Shown here: one piece after another, positions 7,349 to 15,404 of the stretch | Numbering within the stretch: position 1 is the stretch's first letter | Layout of the letters: every line of letters starts with the position of its first letter | NCBI GenBank assembly: GCA_035302865.1 | Contig: DATGSF010000031.1 | Span: forward strand, 1 to 19,585 | Reading direction: 5' to 3' | Source of the DNA: DATGSF01 sp035302865 | GTDB lineage: Bacteria > Bacteroidota > Bacteroidia > Chitinophagales > Chitinophagaceae | Length of the DNA: 19,585 bases | Notes under the pieces: model-generated | What the model was told of the DNA's origin: nothing | The model's input: only the letters and a program-made list of their open reading frames with translations | Database searches by the model: none | Translations under genes and position numbers: made by a program

Positions 7349-7380
7349 CAAAAATAAGAAATTCCTTGCAATACTAGCAA
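7349..7380 (-). promoter_or_regulatory. Bacteroidota-type promoter for serS
   Basis: Reading the minus strand, TTG (7380-7378) is followed after 21 bases by TATTTTTG (7356-7349). This matches the TTG / TAnnTTTG promoter architecture, with the -7 element 34 bases upstream of the serS ATG. Confidence 0.55.
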
Positions 7381-7427
7381 TTTCTTTCAAAAAGCTTATT
7401 AAAATTATGGTCAAATAAATATTCGGA

Positions 7428-7435
7428 TATATTTG
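7428..7435 (+). promoter_or_regulatory. -7 promoter element for the DUF5689 lipoprotein gene
   Basis: TATATTTG is a perfect TAnnTTTG match, 57 bases before the ATG at 7493. The -33 region has no clean TTG at the expected spacing. Confidence 0.45.
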
Positions 7436-7492
7436 TATGTATTAATTAATATATGTATTTTACATGAAAGTTTGGAATTTAAAATATAGTTT

Positions 7493-8947
7493 ATGAAATC
7501 AGTATCTCATGTTCTTGTATTTATATTAGTATCTGTTAGTTTGGGAAATTCTTGTATAAAAAAAGAAAATGAAATTCCTGAACTAAGCAATAATGATCCA
7601 CTAATAGAAGTAACACACAGTATATCTGCTATTCATTCTTTTGTGCAAAATACCATGATTGAGGAAGAGTGCATAATATCAGGGATTGTTATTGCAGACG
7701 ATAAATCTGGAAATATTTTTAAGAAAATAATTATACAAGATAGTACAGGAGGTTTGGAGTTATTAGTTGATCAAAATAATCTATTTAATGATTTTCCCAT
7801 TGGCAGAAGGATATTTGTTAATTTAAAGCATTTGTATTTTGGAAATTATGCGAAAAATCCTCAAATTGGTTTTGCACTTGATGATAGGGGAGACTTAGTT
7901 CCGATACCATATGCAATGATAGAAAAGCATATAATAAAAGGGAGCTATAATAATGAGATAATTCCAAAAAGAGTAGCTATTTCAGATTTGGAAAACCCTG
8001 ATATGGCTTATTCTTTATTGAATGTTCTAATAGAGTTGGAGGATGTGGAATTTGTTCCTGAACATAGTAATGTCCCTTTTGCCAAGCCCTTGCATATTGC
8101 GACAAACACAAATAGAACTTTAAAAGACTGCTCCTATAATTACATAAATATAAGAACTAGCGCTTTTGCTGATTTTTATGATATTAAAACTCCGGTGCAT
8201 AAAGGAACAGTTCGTGCAATTTATACTAGATATAATAATATAGGTCAGTTACAAATTAGAAATTTAAATGATTTAGGGATGTATAAAGACCGTTGTGAAG
8301 GTGCACTAGACAATCCTGGAGAACTAATAAGAATAAGTATTGATAGTTTAAGAAGAAAACACTCAAGTGTTGATGTACACTTATCAGGAATAAAAATATC
8401 CGGGATTGTTATTTCTGATAAAGAGCATGCTAATATTAATAATAGAAATATTATATTGCAAGGTTCTGCTCAAGATAAGGGTATTATTTTAATTTTTAAT
8501 CAAAATGTTGATTTTGCTTTGGGTGATAGCATTGAGGTGGAGCTACAGGGTGCTATTTTAAAAGAGCAACAGAATAAATTAATGCTCACAGGATTAAATA
8601 ATTATAATGTTATTCGTTATGCAGAAAATATAAATTTACCTGCTAAGACTGTGACTATAAGTGAATTGATAGCTAATAGAAAAGAGTATGAATCTACTTT
8701 AGTTCGAATAGAAAATATTAATTTTCAAACAGGAGTACCCACCTTTAATGGTATCAATGGTGTTTTAAACTTCTATGATGCAACTGGAAGTATGCGTCAT
8801 TACACATCTTCTAATTCTAGTTTTGCCAATGATATTTTAAACCATCATTCTTATTCTGCTATACAAGGTTATGTTGAAATTTATTACACTTATGTGCAAC
8901 TTCGCATGCGTTATCCTTTTAGCCCTATTTATGATTTAGAGGAATAG
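7493..8947 (+). CDS. Surface/periplasmic lipoprotein with two tandem DUF5689 modules
   Basis: The N-terminus is a lipoprotein signal: a short hydrophobic stretch ending SLGNSC with the lipid-acceptor Cys21. Module 1 spans about residues 60-265. It starts ISGIVIADDKSGNIFKKIII then QDSTGGLELLV, an OB-fold-like strand pattern typical of DUF5689. It continues through RVAISDLE...IELEDVEF and closes GTVRAIYTRYNNIGQLQIRN. Module 2 (about 300-484) repeats the plan: ISGIVISDKEHANINNRNII then LQGSAQ, TVTISELI...RIENINF, and closing QGYVEIYYTYVQLRMRY. DUF5689 proteins are Bacteroidota secreted or lipoproteins, often carrying nuclease or carbohydrate/adhesion domains; none is present here, so the protein is just the duplicated modules. 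The gene is monocistronic, divergent from serS. Function is unknown; binding of nucleic acid or sugar is a guess from the fold. Confidence 0.8.
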   Translation: MKSVSHVLVFILVSVSLGNSCIKKENEIPELSNNDPLIEVTHSISAIHSFVQNTMIEEECIISGIVIADDKSGNIFKKIIIQDSTGGLELLVDQNNLFNDFPIGRRIFVNLKHLYFGNYAKNPQIGFALDDRGDLVPIPYAMIEKHIIKGSYNNEIIPKRVAISDLENPDMAYSLLNVLIELEDVEFVPEHSNVPFAKPLHIATNTNRTLKDCSYNYINIRTSAFADFYDIKTPVHKGTVRAIYTRYNNIGQLQIRNLNDLGMYKDRCEGALDNPGELIRISIDSLRRKHSSVDVHLSGIKISGIVISDKEHANINNRNIILQGSAQDKGIILIFNQNVDFALGDSIEVELQGAILKEQQNKLMLTGLNNYNVIRYAENINLPAKTVTISELIANRKEYESTLVRIENINFQTGVPTFNGINGVLNFYDATGSMRHYTSSNSSFANDILNHHSYSAIQGYVEIYYTYVQLRMRYPFSPIYDLEE

Positions 8948-9091
8948 GGTATATTTATGAAATTTAAATCTATTTTAGAGGAAAGAAAAAAGTGAAAAAA
9001 AGTTGAAAAAACTATACAATTATTAAAATAAAGACAAGAATTTTGCTGTGACATCATTATTTTTTTCTAAATTGTGCCATAATTGTAAAAT

Positions 9092-9116
9092 AAAAGAGCT
9101 TTTAGAAGCTTTTTTT
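9092..9116 (+). terminator. Bulged terminator-like hairpin upstream of the first POT gene
   Basis: AAAAG(AG)CTT at 9092-9101 pairs with AAGCTTTT at 9106-9113 with a two-base bulge and a short loop, followed by more Ts. It could end the DUF5689 transcript 145 bases upstream. It also sits only 23 bases before the POT start codon, so it may instead be a leader structure of the transporter mRNA. Confidence 0.4.
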
Positions 9117-9139
9117 ATTGGTTTAAACTAAGATTACAC

Positions 9140-11281
9140 ATGGAAAAATCTATACCTCAAGATCAAAGGAATTTCTTTGAAACAAAAGTTCTGGGTCATC
9201 CAGCAGGTTTATTTGTATTGTTCTTCACAGAGATGTGGGAGCGATTTTCATTTTATGGCATGCGGGTATTGTTAATTAACTTTTTAACAATGGCAGTTAT
9301 AGGGAGTAATCCAGGCTGGGCTTGGACCTCTGAAAATGCAGGTGCTCTTTTTGGTACCTATGCTGGACTCTTGTACTTAACACCAATTGTTGGGGGATTA
9401 ATTGCTGATAGACTTACAGGTTATAGATTGGCTGTTGTGATAGGCTGTATTATTATGACTTTGGGTCATGCTTCTATGGCTTTAGAAACCGAATTTTCTT
9501 TATATGCAGGTTTAGCTTTACTAGTAATCGGTACAGGTTTCTTTAAGCCTAATATTACTTCTGTTATTTCTCAAATGTATACTTATCTGCCTGAAAAGAA
9601 AGATGGTGCTTATACTATTTTTTACATGGGTGTAAACGCAGGAGCTTTCTTTGGAATGATGTTGTGTGGTTATTTAGCAGAAAAAGTTGGATGGAGCTGG
9701 GGTTTTGGATTGGCAGGAATTTTTATGTTATTAGGGTGCTTGCAATTTTGGTTAGCAGGCCCACTATTTGGTAGAATTGGTGGAAAGCCAGATAAGAATC
9801 AAAATATGGCAGAGGAGATGGATGTAAATATCAATGAAGAAACTGGTGAGTTAGAAGATACAAAATCAAAGAAAAATCCTTTTACTTTAATAGATAAAGT
9901 ATTAATTGTAATTACTTCCATCATTGGTTTATTGTATTTAATAAATGATCCAGTATCTAAAATTGGGGGTGTGCATTTATTACCAGAGAAGTTTATTTTA
10001 AACCCAGAACAAATTAGTGGTCCTTTAGTAATTACTATTGTAGGCTTGGTTTTATTTTTATATTTGGTAATTTCTCGAATTATTCGCTATGAAAGAGTGG
10101 TGCGTGATAGAATGATAGCAGTTATTATTTTCGCTTTATTTACTGTGTTTTTCTTTGTGAGTTTTGAGCAAGGCGCGACATCTTTAGTTTTATTTGCAAG
10201 AGATTTTACACAAAGAACATATGTGGGTACCGGTGCTCAAATTTATTTAATAGTTAATTCTCTATTAACTATAATCCCTTTAATTATTATTACTTGGGTA
10301 TTATACTTATTATTTAAAAAGACCTTTAAGCAAATTGCATTATCAAACATCTTTTTAGGTTTGGCTTTTTTAGGTGTGTGGGGTGTAGTGATTTGGATGT
10401 TGAAATATGATTTTGGCTCTCAAGCTTATGAAATCACTTATCAAGAAGCTCAAATTGTTAAGGTAGATGAAAATAATCAAGCCATTTTAGAAGAAGATGG
10501 TTCTAAAGCTTTTAGTTGGGTTCCTGTTCATGAGTCTTTTGTTATAGATGATGCTATTGAAACGAGAACACAAAGTATAACAATAGCATCTAATGATGCA
10601 TTAAAAAGTGGAGAATCAATTTTCTTGCATGAAGAATTGGGAGATTTAATCTATTTAAATGAAGAAAGATTATCTAAAGTTTCAGGATTATATCAAGAAT
10701 ATCAAGAAGAATCAAAAATTATTCCAGCAACTGTAAGAGAACATGTTGGAAATAAAGTTGAAATTACCACCTCATGGTTTAGTATTTTGAATTCATTTTT
10801 CATTATTGCTTTTGCATCTTTCTTTTCCAAATGGTGGGAAAGTAAATACAATCCAAGTGCTGCGATGAAGTACTCTTTTGGATTAATATTGATGAGTGTA
10901 GGTTTTGCAATATTAGCTTTTGGATCTAAAGCAATTCCTCCTGGTGCAACAGCTGGAGTTGTGCGTGTAAGTATGATTTGGTTAGTTCTTGCTTATTTAT
11001 TCCATACTTTAGGAGAGCTTTGTTTATCGCCAGTGGGTTTATCTTATGTTAGTAAATTAGTACCAGCTAGAATGATTGCCTTTATGTTTGGTATGTGGTA
11101 TTTAGCAATTGCAATCGGTAATAAATTAGCAGGATCAATGGGTGGAATGATTGATGATATATCGGAAAAGTATAGTATGAGTCATTTTTTCTTAATATTT
11201 ACATTAGTTCCATTAATCGCTGGGATTATTATTGCAATATTAAATCCAGTTATTAAAAAATTAATGCATGGTGTAAAATAA
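9140..11281 (+). CDS. POT-family proton-coupled oligopeptide transporter with a large inserted region
   Basis: POT/PTR (MFS) transporters take up di- and tripeptides with protons across the inner membrane. Family motifs are clear: ExxERF at residues 31-36 (EMWERF) in TM1, GTGFFKPNITS around 130-140, SFEQ at 341-344 in TM7, and HTLGELCLSPVGLS in TM10. At 713 residues it is about 170 longer than its neighbour. The difference is an insertion between TM7 and TM8 (about residues 358-545). It comprises two extra hydrophobic helices (about 366-392 and 396-421) and about 120 hydrophilic, acidic residues (424-545) that topology would place in the periplasm. TM8 then resumes at ILNSFFIIAF. Two further helices at about 250-270 and 293-316 are the usual bacterial HA/HB pair. 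The second POT gene follows after 25 bases, so the two are likely co-transcribed. Confidence 0.9.
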   Translation: MEKSIPQDQRNFFETKVLGHPAGLFVLFFTEMWERFSFYGMRVLLINFLTMAVIGSNPGWAWTSENAGALFGTYAGLLYLTPIVGGLIADRLTGYRLAVVIGCIIMTLGHASMALETEFSLYAGLALLVIGTGFFKPNITSVISQMYTYLPEKKDGAYTIFYMGVNAGAFFGMMLCGYLAEKVGWSWGFGLAGIFMLLGCLQFWLAGPLFGRIGGKPDKNQNMAEEMDVNINEETGELEDTKSKKNPFTLIDKVLIVITSIIGLLYLINDPVSKIGGVHLLPEKFILNPEQISGPLVITIVGLVLFLYLVISRIIRYERVVRDRMIAVIIFALFTVFFFVSFEQGATSLVLFARDFTQRTYVGTGAQIYLIVNSLLTIIPLIIITWVLYLLFKKTFKQIALSNIFLGLAFLGVWGVVIWMLKYDFGSQAYEITYQEAQIVKVDENNQAILEEDGSKAFSWVPVHESFVIDDAIETRTQSITIASNDALKSGESIFLHEELGDLIYLNEERLSKVSGLYQEYQEESKIIPATVREHVGNKVEITTSWFSILNSFFIIAFASFFSKWWESKYNPSAAMKYSFGLILMSVGFAILAFGSKAIPPGATAGVVRVSMIWLVLAYLFHTLGELCLSPVGLSYVSKLVPARMIAFMFGMWYLAIAIGNKLAGSMGGMIDDISEKYSMSHFFLIFTLVPLIAGIIIAILNPVIKKLMHGVK

Positions 11282-11306
11282 GAGTTTTAATATTTAATTT
11301 AAATTT

Positions 11307-12929
11307 ATGAAACAACAGCAAGCTTTAACCTTAGAAGAAATTCAAGGTTTTGAAGGGAAGTATCCCAAACAACTATGGGCACTCTTTTTCTCGGAAATGT
11401 GGGAGCGATTCTGCTTCTATGGAATGCGTGGAGTTTTAACCTATTTTATGGTAACGCATTTAATCCTTGCAGATGGTGGACATATGACGGCAAGCCAAGC
11501 TAATTTACAATATGGAGCAACACAAGCCTTTGTATATGCTTTTACATTTATTGGTGGATTATTTGCAGATAAAATTTTAGGTTTTAGAAGGTCTCTATTT
11601 TGGGGTGCATTGCTCATGATTATTGGAAGTGCAATTTTAGCTTTTGATCCTTTCCCAGAATATCAGTTTTTTCTTGGAATTAGTTTTACAGTTGTAGGAA
11701 CTGGTTTTTTCAAACCAAATATTTCAACTATGGTTGGACAACTTTATAAAACTGGAGATACAAGAAGAGATGCTGGATTCTCTTTGTTTTATTCTGGTAT
11801 TAATATCGGTGCTTTATTAGGAGGTTACGGTTGTATTGCTATAGGAAAAGGACAATTGTTTTCAAGTTTTATTCCTGAAGATTTACGATGGAATGTTGCA
11901 TTTGGTTTAGCAGGGGTAGTTATGACAATTTCTTTATTAGTGTTTTTACTTACAAAGAAGAATTTAGGTCCTATTGGTTTTTCTCCCTTTGAAGTTAAAG
12001 ATTCTGATGTCTTAAGTAATGAAGGGGGTACTGTGAAAAATGATTCAATTGAAGGAACAAGCCAAGCTAAAAGACTTAATAAAGGTAGAGTTTTATATAT
12101 TGCAACCTATATTGGTACTTTATTGTGTATTCCAATAATTATGAAAATGGTTTCTAATACGGAATATACTGACTGGTTTATGTATATAATTGGTCCAGCA
12201 ACTTTACTTTATTTAGTTTATGAAATGACCCGTCATACATGGGAAGAATCTAAAAAATTGATTGCTGCACTGATTTTCATTGTGTTCTCTATATTGTTTT
12301 GGGCATTTTTTGAACAATCCGGTGGATCTTTAAGTATTTTTGCTGCACACAACTTAAATGATACCGTTCTAGGAAGTATAAAATTAGATCCTAATGGTGT
12401 TAATAATTCTGCGAATTCTGTATTTGTTATCATCTTCGCTCCATTAATTGGATTGTTATGGGTGGCATTGGCAAAGAAAAAAATCGAACCCAATACTGTA
12501 GTGAAATTTGGATTGGGGTTTTTATTCTTAGGAGGTGGATTTTATGTTTTGTATTTAACCCGTTTCTTCGAAGTAGTAGTGGGTAGTGGTATTGCTAGTT
12601 TAGATGTGTTTGCAATGGCTTATTTAGTAATTACTTTTGGAGAATTATGCTTATCACCCATTGGTTTATCTATAATGACTAAATTGGCACCGATAAAACT
12701 TCAAGGAGTAATGATGGGTATGTGGTTTTTAGCTTCTGCTTATGGTCAATATGTTGCAGGTATATTAGGAGCTGGATTATCTGAAGCTTCTGAAAATGCA
12801 TCCTTACCAGAGAAATTAATTACTTATACTGATGGATATAAAACCTTAGGTATTTATGCATTAATAGCTGGAGTGGTGTTAATTGCAATTTCTCCTTTAG
12901 TAAGAAAATTAATGGGAGATGTAAAATAA
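11307..12929 (+). CDS. POT-family proton-coupled oligopeptide transporter, standard length
   Basis: This is a paralogue of the preceding gene at the usual length for the family (540 residues). Motifs: EMWERF at residues 30-35 in TM1, GTGFFKPNISTMVGQLY near 130-146, FWAFFEQSGGSLSIFA in TM7, NSANSVFVIIFAPLIGLLW in TM8, and ITFGELCLSPIGLS in TM10, followed by MMGMWFLASAYGQYVAG in TM11. Fourteen hydrophobic helices are expected, counting the two central HA/HB helices. ExxERF supplies residues used in proton coupling, and the FEQ and GELCLSP segments line the peptide site in characterised members; substrate range cannot be read from the sequence. A strong hairpin terminator follows 29 bases after the stop. 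Confidence 0.92.
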   Translation: MKQQQALTLEEIQGFEGKYPKQLWALFFSEMWERFCFYGMRGVLTYFMVTHLILADGGHMTASQANLQYGATQAFVYAFTFIGGLFADKILGFRRSLFWGALLMIIGSAILAFDPFPEYQFFLGISFTVVGTGFFKPNISTMVGQLYKTGDTRRDAGFSLFYSGINIGALLGGYGCIAIGKGQLFSSFIPEDLRWNVAFGLAGVVMTISLLVFLLTKKNLGPIGFSPFEVKDSDVLSNEGGTVKNDSIEGTSQAKRLNKGRVLYIATYIGTLLCIPIIMKMVSNTEYTDWFMYIIGPATLLYLVYEMTRHTWEESKKLIAALIFIVFSILFWAFFEQSGGSLSIFAAHNLNDTVLGSIKLDPNGVNNSANSVFVIIFAPLIGLLWVALAKKKIEPNTVVKFGLGFLFLGGGFYVLYLTRFFEVVVGSGIASLDVFAMAYLVITFGELCLSPIGLSIMTKLAPIKLQGVMMGMWFLASAYGQYVAGILGAGLSEASENASLPEKLITYTDGYKTLGIYALIAGVVLIAISPLVRKLMGDVK

Positions 12930-12957
12930 TAAAGTATCACCTAAATTAATAAATAAT

Positions 12958-12989
12958 AAAAGAGCGATGAGATTTTTCATCGCTCTTTT
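12958..12989. terminator. Strong bidirectional terminator
   Basis: A perfect 13-bp stem, AAAAGAGCGATGA (12958-12970) with TCATCGCTCTTTT (12977-12989), around a 6-base loop, flanked by A and T runs. It lies between the convergent POT gene and the Ivy-like lipoprotein gene and can serve both. Confidence 0.85.
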
Positions 12990-13008
12990 ATTTTTTAAAT
13001 AGAGAATA

Positions 13009-13518
13009 TTAAATAATGGAGTTATCCATAATCATTTGGAATTCCTTTTCAATTTCATTAGGAAGTCTTATAGTCCCTTTTTCTTCGTACTCCATGGATG
13101 TTTCTCCTAATCTAAATACATTAATATTGTCTTTTTCTAAATCAATAATTAATATAAATTGATTGGCTGGACAATTATGTTGTTCACAACCTGTAGTGTA
13201 AAGAATATTATCCTCTATTACGATTGGAGTTTCTACATTCCAATACTTTTTCATATCCTCATAATCATCCTGAAGTAGTTCTGCCAATCTCATACTTAAA
13301 TTCTCATCTTGAAAAAAATCGACCTCTGCTGGATAATTATTTTTATATTTTGAAAATCTCTCAACATCTAATTTATACACTTCATTACTTTCATGGTGAA
13401 TTGTTGTTTCTTGTGTCATCTCTTCAACTTGATCCGAATTTTCATCCTTAATATTATTACATGAAGTAAAGTAAAAACCTGCTGTCAAAGCGAAAATAGA
13501 TAAAATGATTTTTTTCAT
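13009..13518 (-). CDS. Lipoprotein resembling Ivy-type lysozyme inhibitors
   Basis: The N-terminus MKKIILSIFALTAGFYFTSC is a lipoprotein signal with Cys20 as acceptor, followed by an acidic Glu/Asn/Thr-rich linker to about residue 50. The C-terminal domain (about 70-165) has the layout of the Ivy family (vertebrate lysozyme inhibitor), which protects peptidoglycan from C-type lysozyme in the periplasm. It shows LAELLQDDY near 79, a Trp, then YTTGCEQHNC with Cys111 and Cys116 in C-x4-C spacing and a histidine before the second Cys. This parallels the CKPHDC loop that Ivy inserts into the lysozyme active site. It is followed by NQFILIIDLEKDNINVF strands. The match is by motif and layout only: Lys, Pro and Asp of the canonical loop are not conserved (Glu, Gln and Asn here), so inhibitory activity is uncertain. 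It is monocistronic, with its own -7 element. Confidence 0.6.
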   Translation of the reverse strand: MKKIILSIFALTAGFYFTSCNNIKDENSDQVEEMTQETTIHHESNEVYKLDVERFSKYKNNYPAEVDFFQDENLSMRLAELLQDDYEDMKKYWNVETPIVIEDNILYTTGCEQHNCPANQFILIIDLEKDNINVFRLGETSMEYEEKGTIRLPNEIEKEFQMIMDNSII

Positions 13519-13544
13519 AATGAATTCAATTTTTGATATAAATA

Positions 13545-13552
13545 CAAAAATA
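13545..13552 (-). promoter_or_regulatory. -7 promoter element for the Ivy-like lipoprotein gene
   Basis: On the minus strand this reads TATTTTTG, a full TAnnTTTG match, 27 bases upstream of the ATG at 13518. No TTG is evident at normal -33 spacing. Confidence 0.45.
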
Positions 13553-13639
13553 TAAAATATAACTGAAAAGTAGTAGATATTTTAAAATAAGATTAAAAAC
13601 TATTCATGTAAAGTAACCAAGTTTGTAGATTATAATATG

Positions 13640-13647
13640 TATCTTTG
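13640..13647 (+). promoter_or_regulatory. -7 promoter element for the FMN-glutamate-synthase-like gene
   Basis: TATCTTTG is a perfect TAnnTTTG match, giving a leader of roughly 85-90 bases before the ATG at 13740. A TTTG lies at 13622-13625, but its 14-base spacing is shorter than the usual 17-23. Confidence 0.5.
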
Positions 13648-13739
13648 TACTATTAAATTCTTTCGTTATAAACCTTGAATAGAGAGAGGAAAAGATATAA
13701 ATAAACGTTAATTTTCAATAAGTTGTTGTACAGTTTATT

Positions 13740-15326
13740 ATGGCACAAAAAAAATATGGAACACCTGTTAAAAGCATAATAATTGGAACCCTAATGCTTT
13801 TGAATTTATTAGGTATTTTAGGTTTGTACTTTTGGGGAATGGGGTGGATTGCTTTGTTGGTTTTTAGTGTACCTCTAACCATTGTTAGTCTTGTTCATGT
13901 TAATCAAAATGCACATACCATTCTTAAGAACTTTCCTTTGATAGGAATAATGCGCTATTTTTTTGAATCAATACGTCCTGAATTAAGACAATATTTTTGG
14001 GAGTCTGATACTGATGGAGTCCCTTTTAATAGAAGACAAAGATCAATAGTATATCAACGCTCTAAAAACGAATTAGAAACAGTTGCTTTTGGTATGCAAT
14101 CTAATCCTAATGAACCTGGTTATGAATGGGTTTCTCATTCTGCATTTCCAGTACATATAGAAAATAAGGACTTACGCATAAAAGTTGGGAACGAATCCTG
14201 TAAATATCCTTATAGCTTAAGTATCTTGAATATTAGTGCTATGAGTTATGGAGCTTTGAGTAAAACTGCAATTTCTGCACTGAATCAAGGTGCTGCTATT
14301 GGAGGTTTTGCACATAACACTGGGGAAGGTGGAATAAGTGATTATCATTTGAAAGGAGGAGATTTAATTTGGCAAATTGGAACTGGATATTTTGGATGTA
14401 GAACTGAAGACGGAAGATTCAGCTCAGAACTTTTTGCTAAAAATGCCAGCCGTCCGGAAGTGAAAATGATTGAACTTAAATTATCACAAGGAGCTAAACC
14501 TGGACATGGTGGTATATTACCAGCAAATAAAAATACAGAAGAAATTGCAGCAATTAGACATGTAGTTCCAGGAACAACAGTTGCATCACCTCCAGGACAT
14601 TCAGCTTTTAAAAACTCGGATGGAATGATTGATTTTATTGATTCCTTAAGAACTCTTTCTGATGGCAAACCTGTAGGATTTAAATTATGTATAGGAGATA
14701 AAAATGAGTTTTTAGATATTTGCGAATCAATGTATAAAAAGAAAATTTATCCTGATTTTATCGCAATTGATGGAGCTGAGGGTGGTACTGGTGCTGCACC
14801 ATTAGAGTTTACTGATAATATTGGAATGCCTTTATATGAAGCAATTTCCTTCGCTCATAAAGCATTGACAAAGTTTGGAATACGTAAAAAATTGAAAATT
14901 ATAGTATCAGGACGTGTGATTACATCCTTTGACATAATGAAAATGTTGGCATTAGGTGCTGATGCATGTTATTCAGCTAGAGGTATGATGTTCTCTTTAG
15001 GTTGTATTCAAGCTTTGGTGTGTAATAAAGATACATGTCCAACTGGAGTTGCAACTCAAAATCCAAATCTATATAAAGGTTTAGATGTTAATCAAAAGAA
15101 AGTTCGAGTGGCACAATTCCATAATAATACAATTAAAGCAACTGTTGAAATGATGGAAGCTTGTGGATTTGAAAGCATTCAGGATATAATTCCAAGTAAA
15201 TTTTATAGAAAAATAGACTCTTTACATACTATGAGTTTTGAAGATATCTATTTCACTCAAGATGATCCTGCCATAATCAATCGTTGGAATAAAGTTAATG
15301 CAAAGAATCTTGAACCTGCACTTTAA
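13740..15326 (+). CDS. Membrane-anchored FMN-binding glutamate-synthase family protein
   Basis: The C-terminal part is the FMN and [3Fe-4S] domain of glutamate synthase large subunits, which in GOGAT converts 2-oxoglutarate to glutamate. Diagnostic segments run in order: NTGEGGISDYHLKGGDLIWQ, QGAKPGHGGILPANK, FIAIDGAEGGTGAAP (FMN phosphate and substrate loop), VSGRVI, and the cluster motif with Cys422, Cys428 and Cys433 (C-x5-C-x4-C) followed by PTGVATQNP. Two N-terminal transmembrane helices (about residues 12-31 and 34-53) precede it. The glutaminase domain and C-terminal beta-helix of true GltB are absent and no gltD is adjacent, so this belongs to the stand-alone 'FMN-binding glutamate synthase family' of 500-odd residues. 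Its physiological substrate is unproven; it may be an amine- or amino-acid-linked oxidoreductase at the membrane. Confidence 0.9.
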   Translation: MAQKKYGTPVKSIIIGTLMLLNLLGILGLYFWGMGWIALLVFSVPLTIVSLVHVNQNAHTILKNFPLIGIMRYFFESIRPELRQYFWESDTDGVPFNRRQRSIVYQRSKNELETVAFGMQSNPNEPGYEWVSHSAFPVHIENKDLRIKVGNESCKYPYSLSILNISAMSYGALSKTAISALNQGAAIGGFAHNTGEGGISDYHLKGGDLIWQIGTGYFGCRTEDGRFSSELFAKNASRPEVKMIELKLSQGAKPGHGGILPANKNTEEIAAIRHVVPGTTVASPPGHSAFKNSDGMIDFIDSLRTLSDGKPVGFKLCIGDKNEFLDICESMYKKKIYPDFIAIDGAEGGTGAAPLEFTDNIGMPLYEAISFAHKALTKFGIRKKLKIIVSGRVITSFDIMKMLALGADACYSARGMMFSLGCIQALVCNKDTCPTGVATQNPNLYKGLDVNQKKVRVAQFHNNTIKATVEMMEACGFESIQDIIPSKFYRKIDSLHTMSFEDIYFTQDDPAIINRWNKVNAKNLEPAL

Positions 15327-15350
15327 TTTGAAATTAGGTGCTAAGAAATA

Positions 15351-15382
15351 AAAAAGGGATGTTCATTAAAACATCCCTTTTT
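15351..15382. terminator. Strong bidirectional terminator
   Basis: A perfect 13-bp stem, AAAAAGGGATGTT (15351-15363) with AACATCCCTTTTT (15370-15382), around a 6-base loop and with T runs on both strands. It lies between the convergent glutamate-synthase-like gene and lon. Confidence 0.85.
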
Positions 15383-15404
15383 TTGATGAGTAAAAGCATT
15401 TGTT

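Noticed and set aside
14345..14668. 107-codon open frame on the minus strand inside the FMN-glutamate-synthase-like gene
   Set aside because: It lies wholly within a gene with intact, strongly conserved motifs, and its translation has no recognisable domain; it is an antisense shadow.
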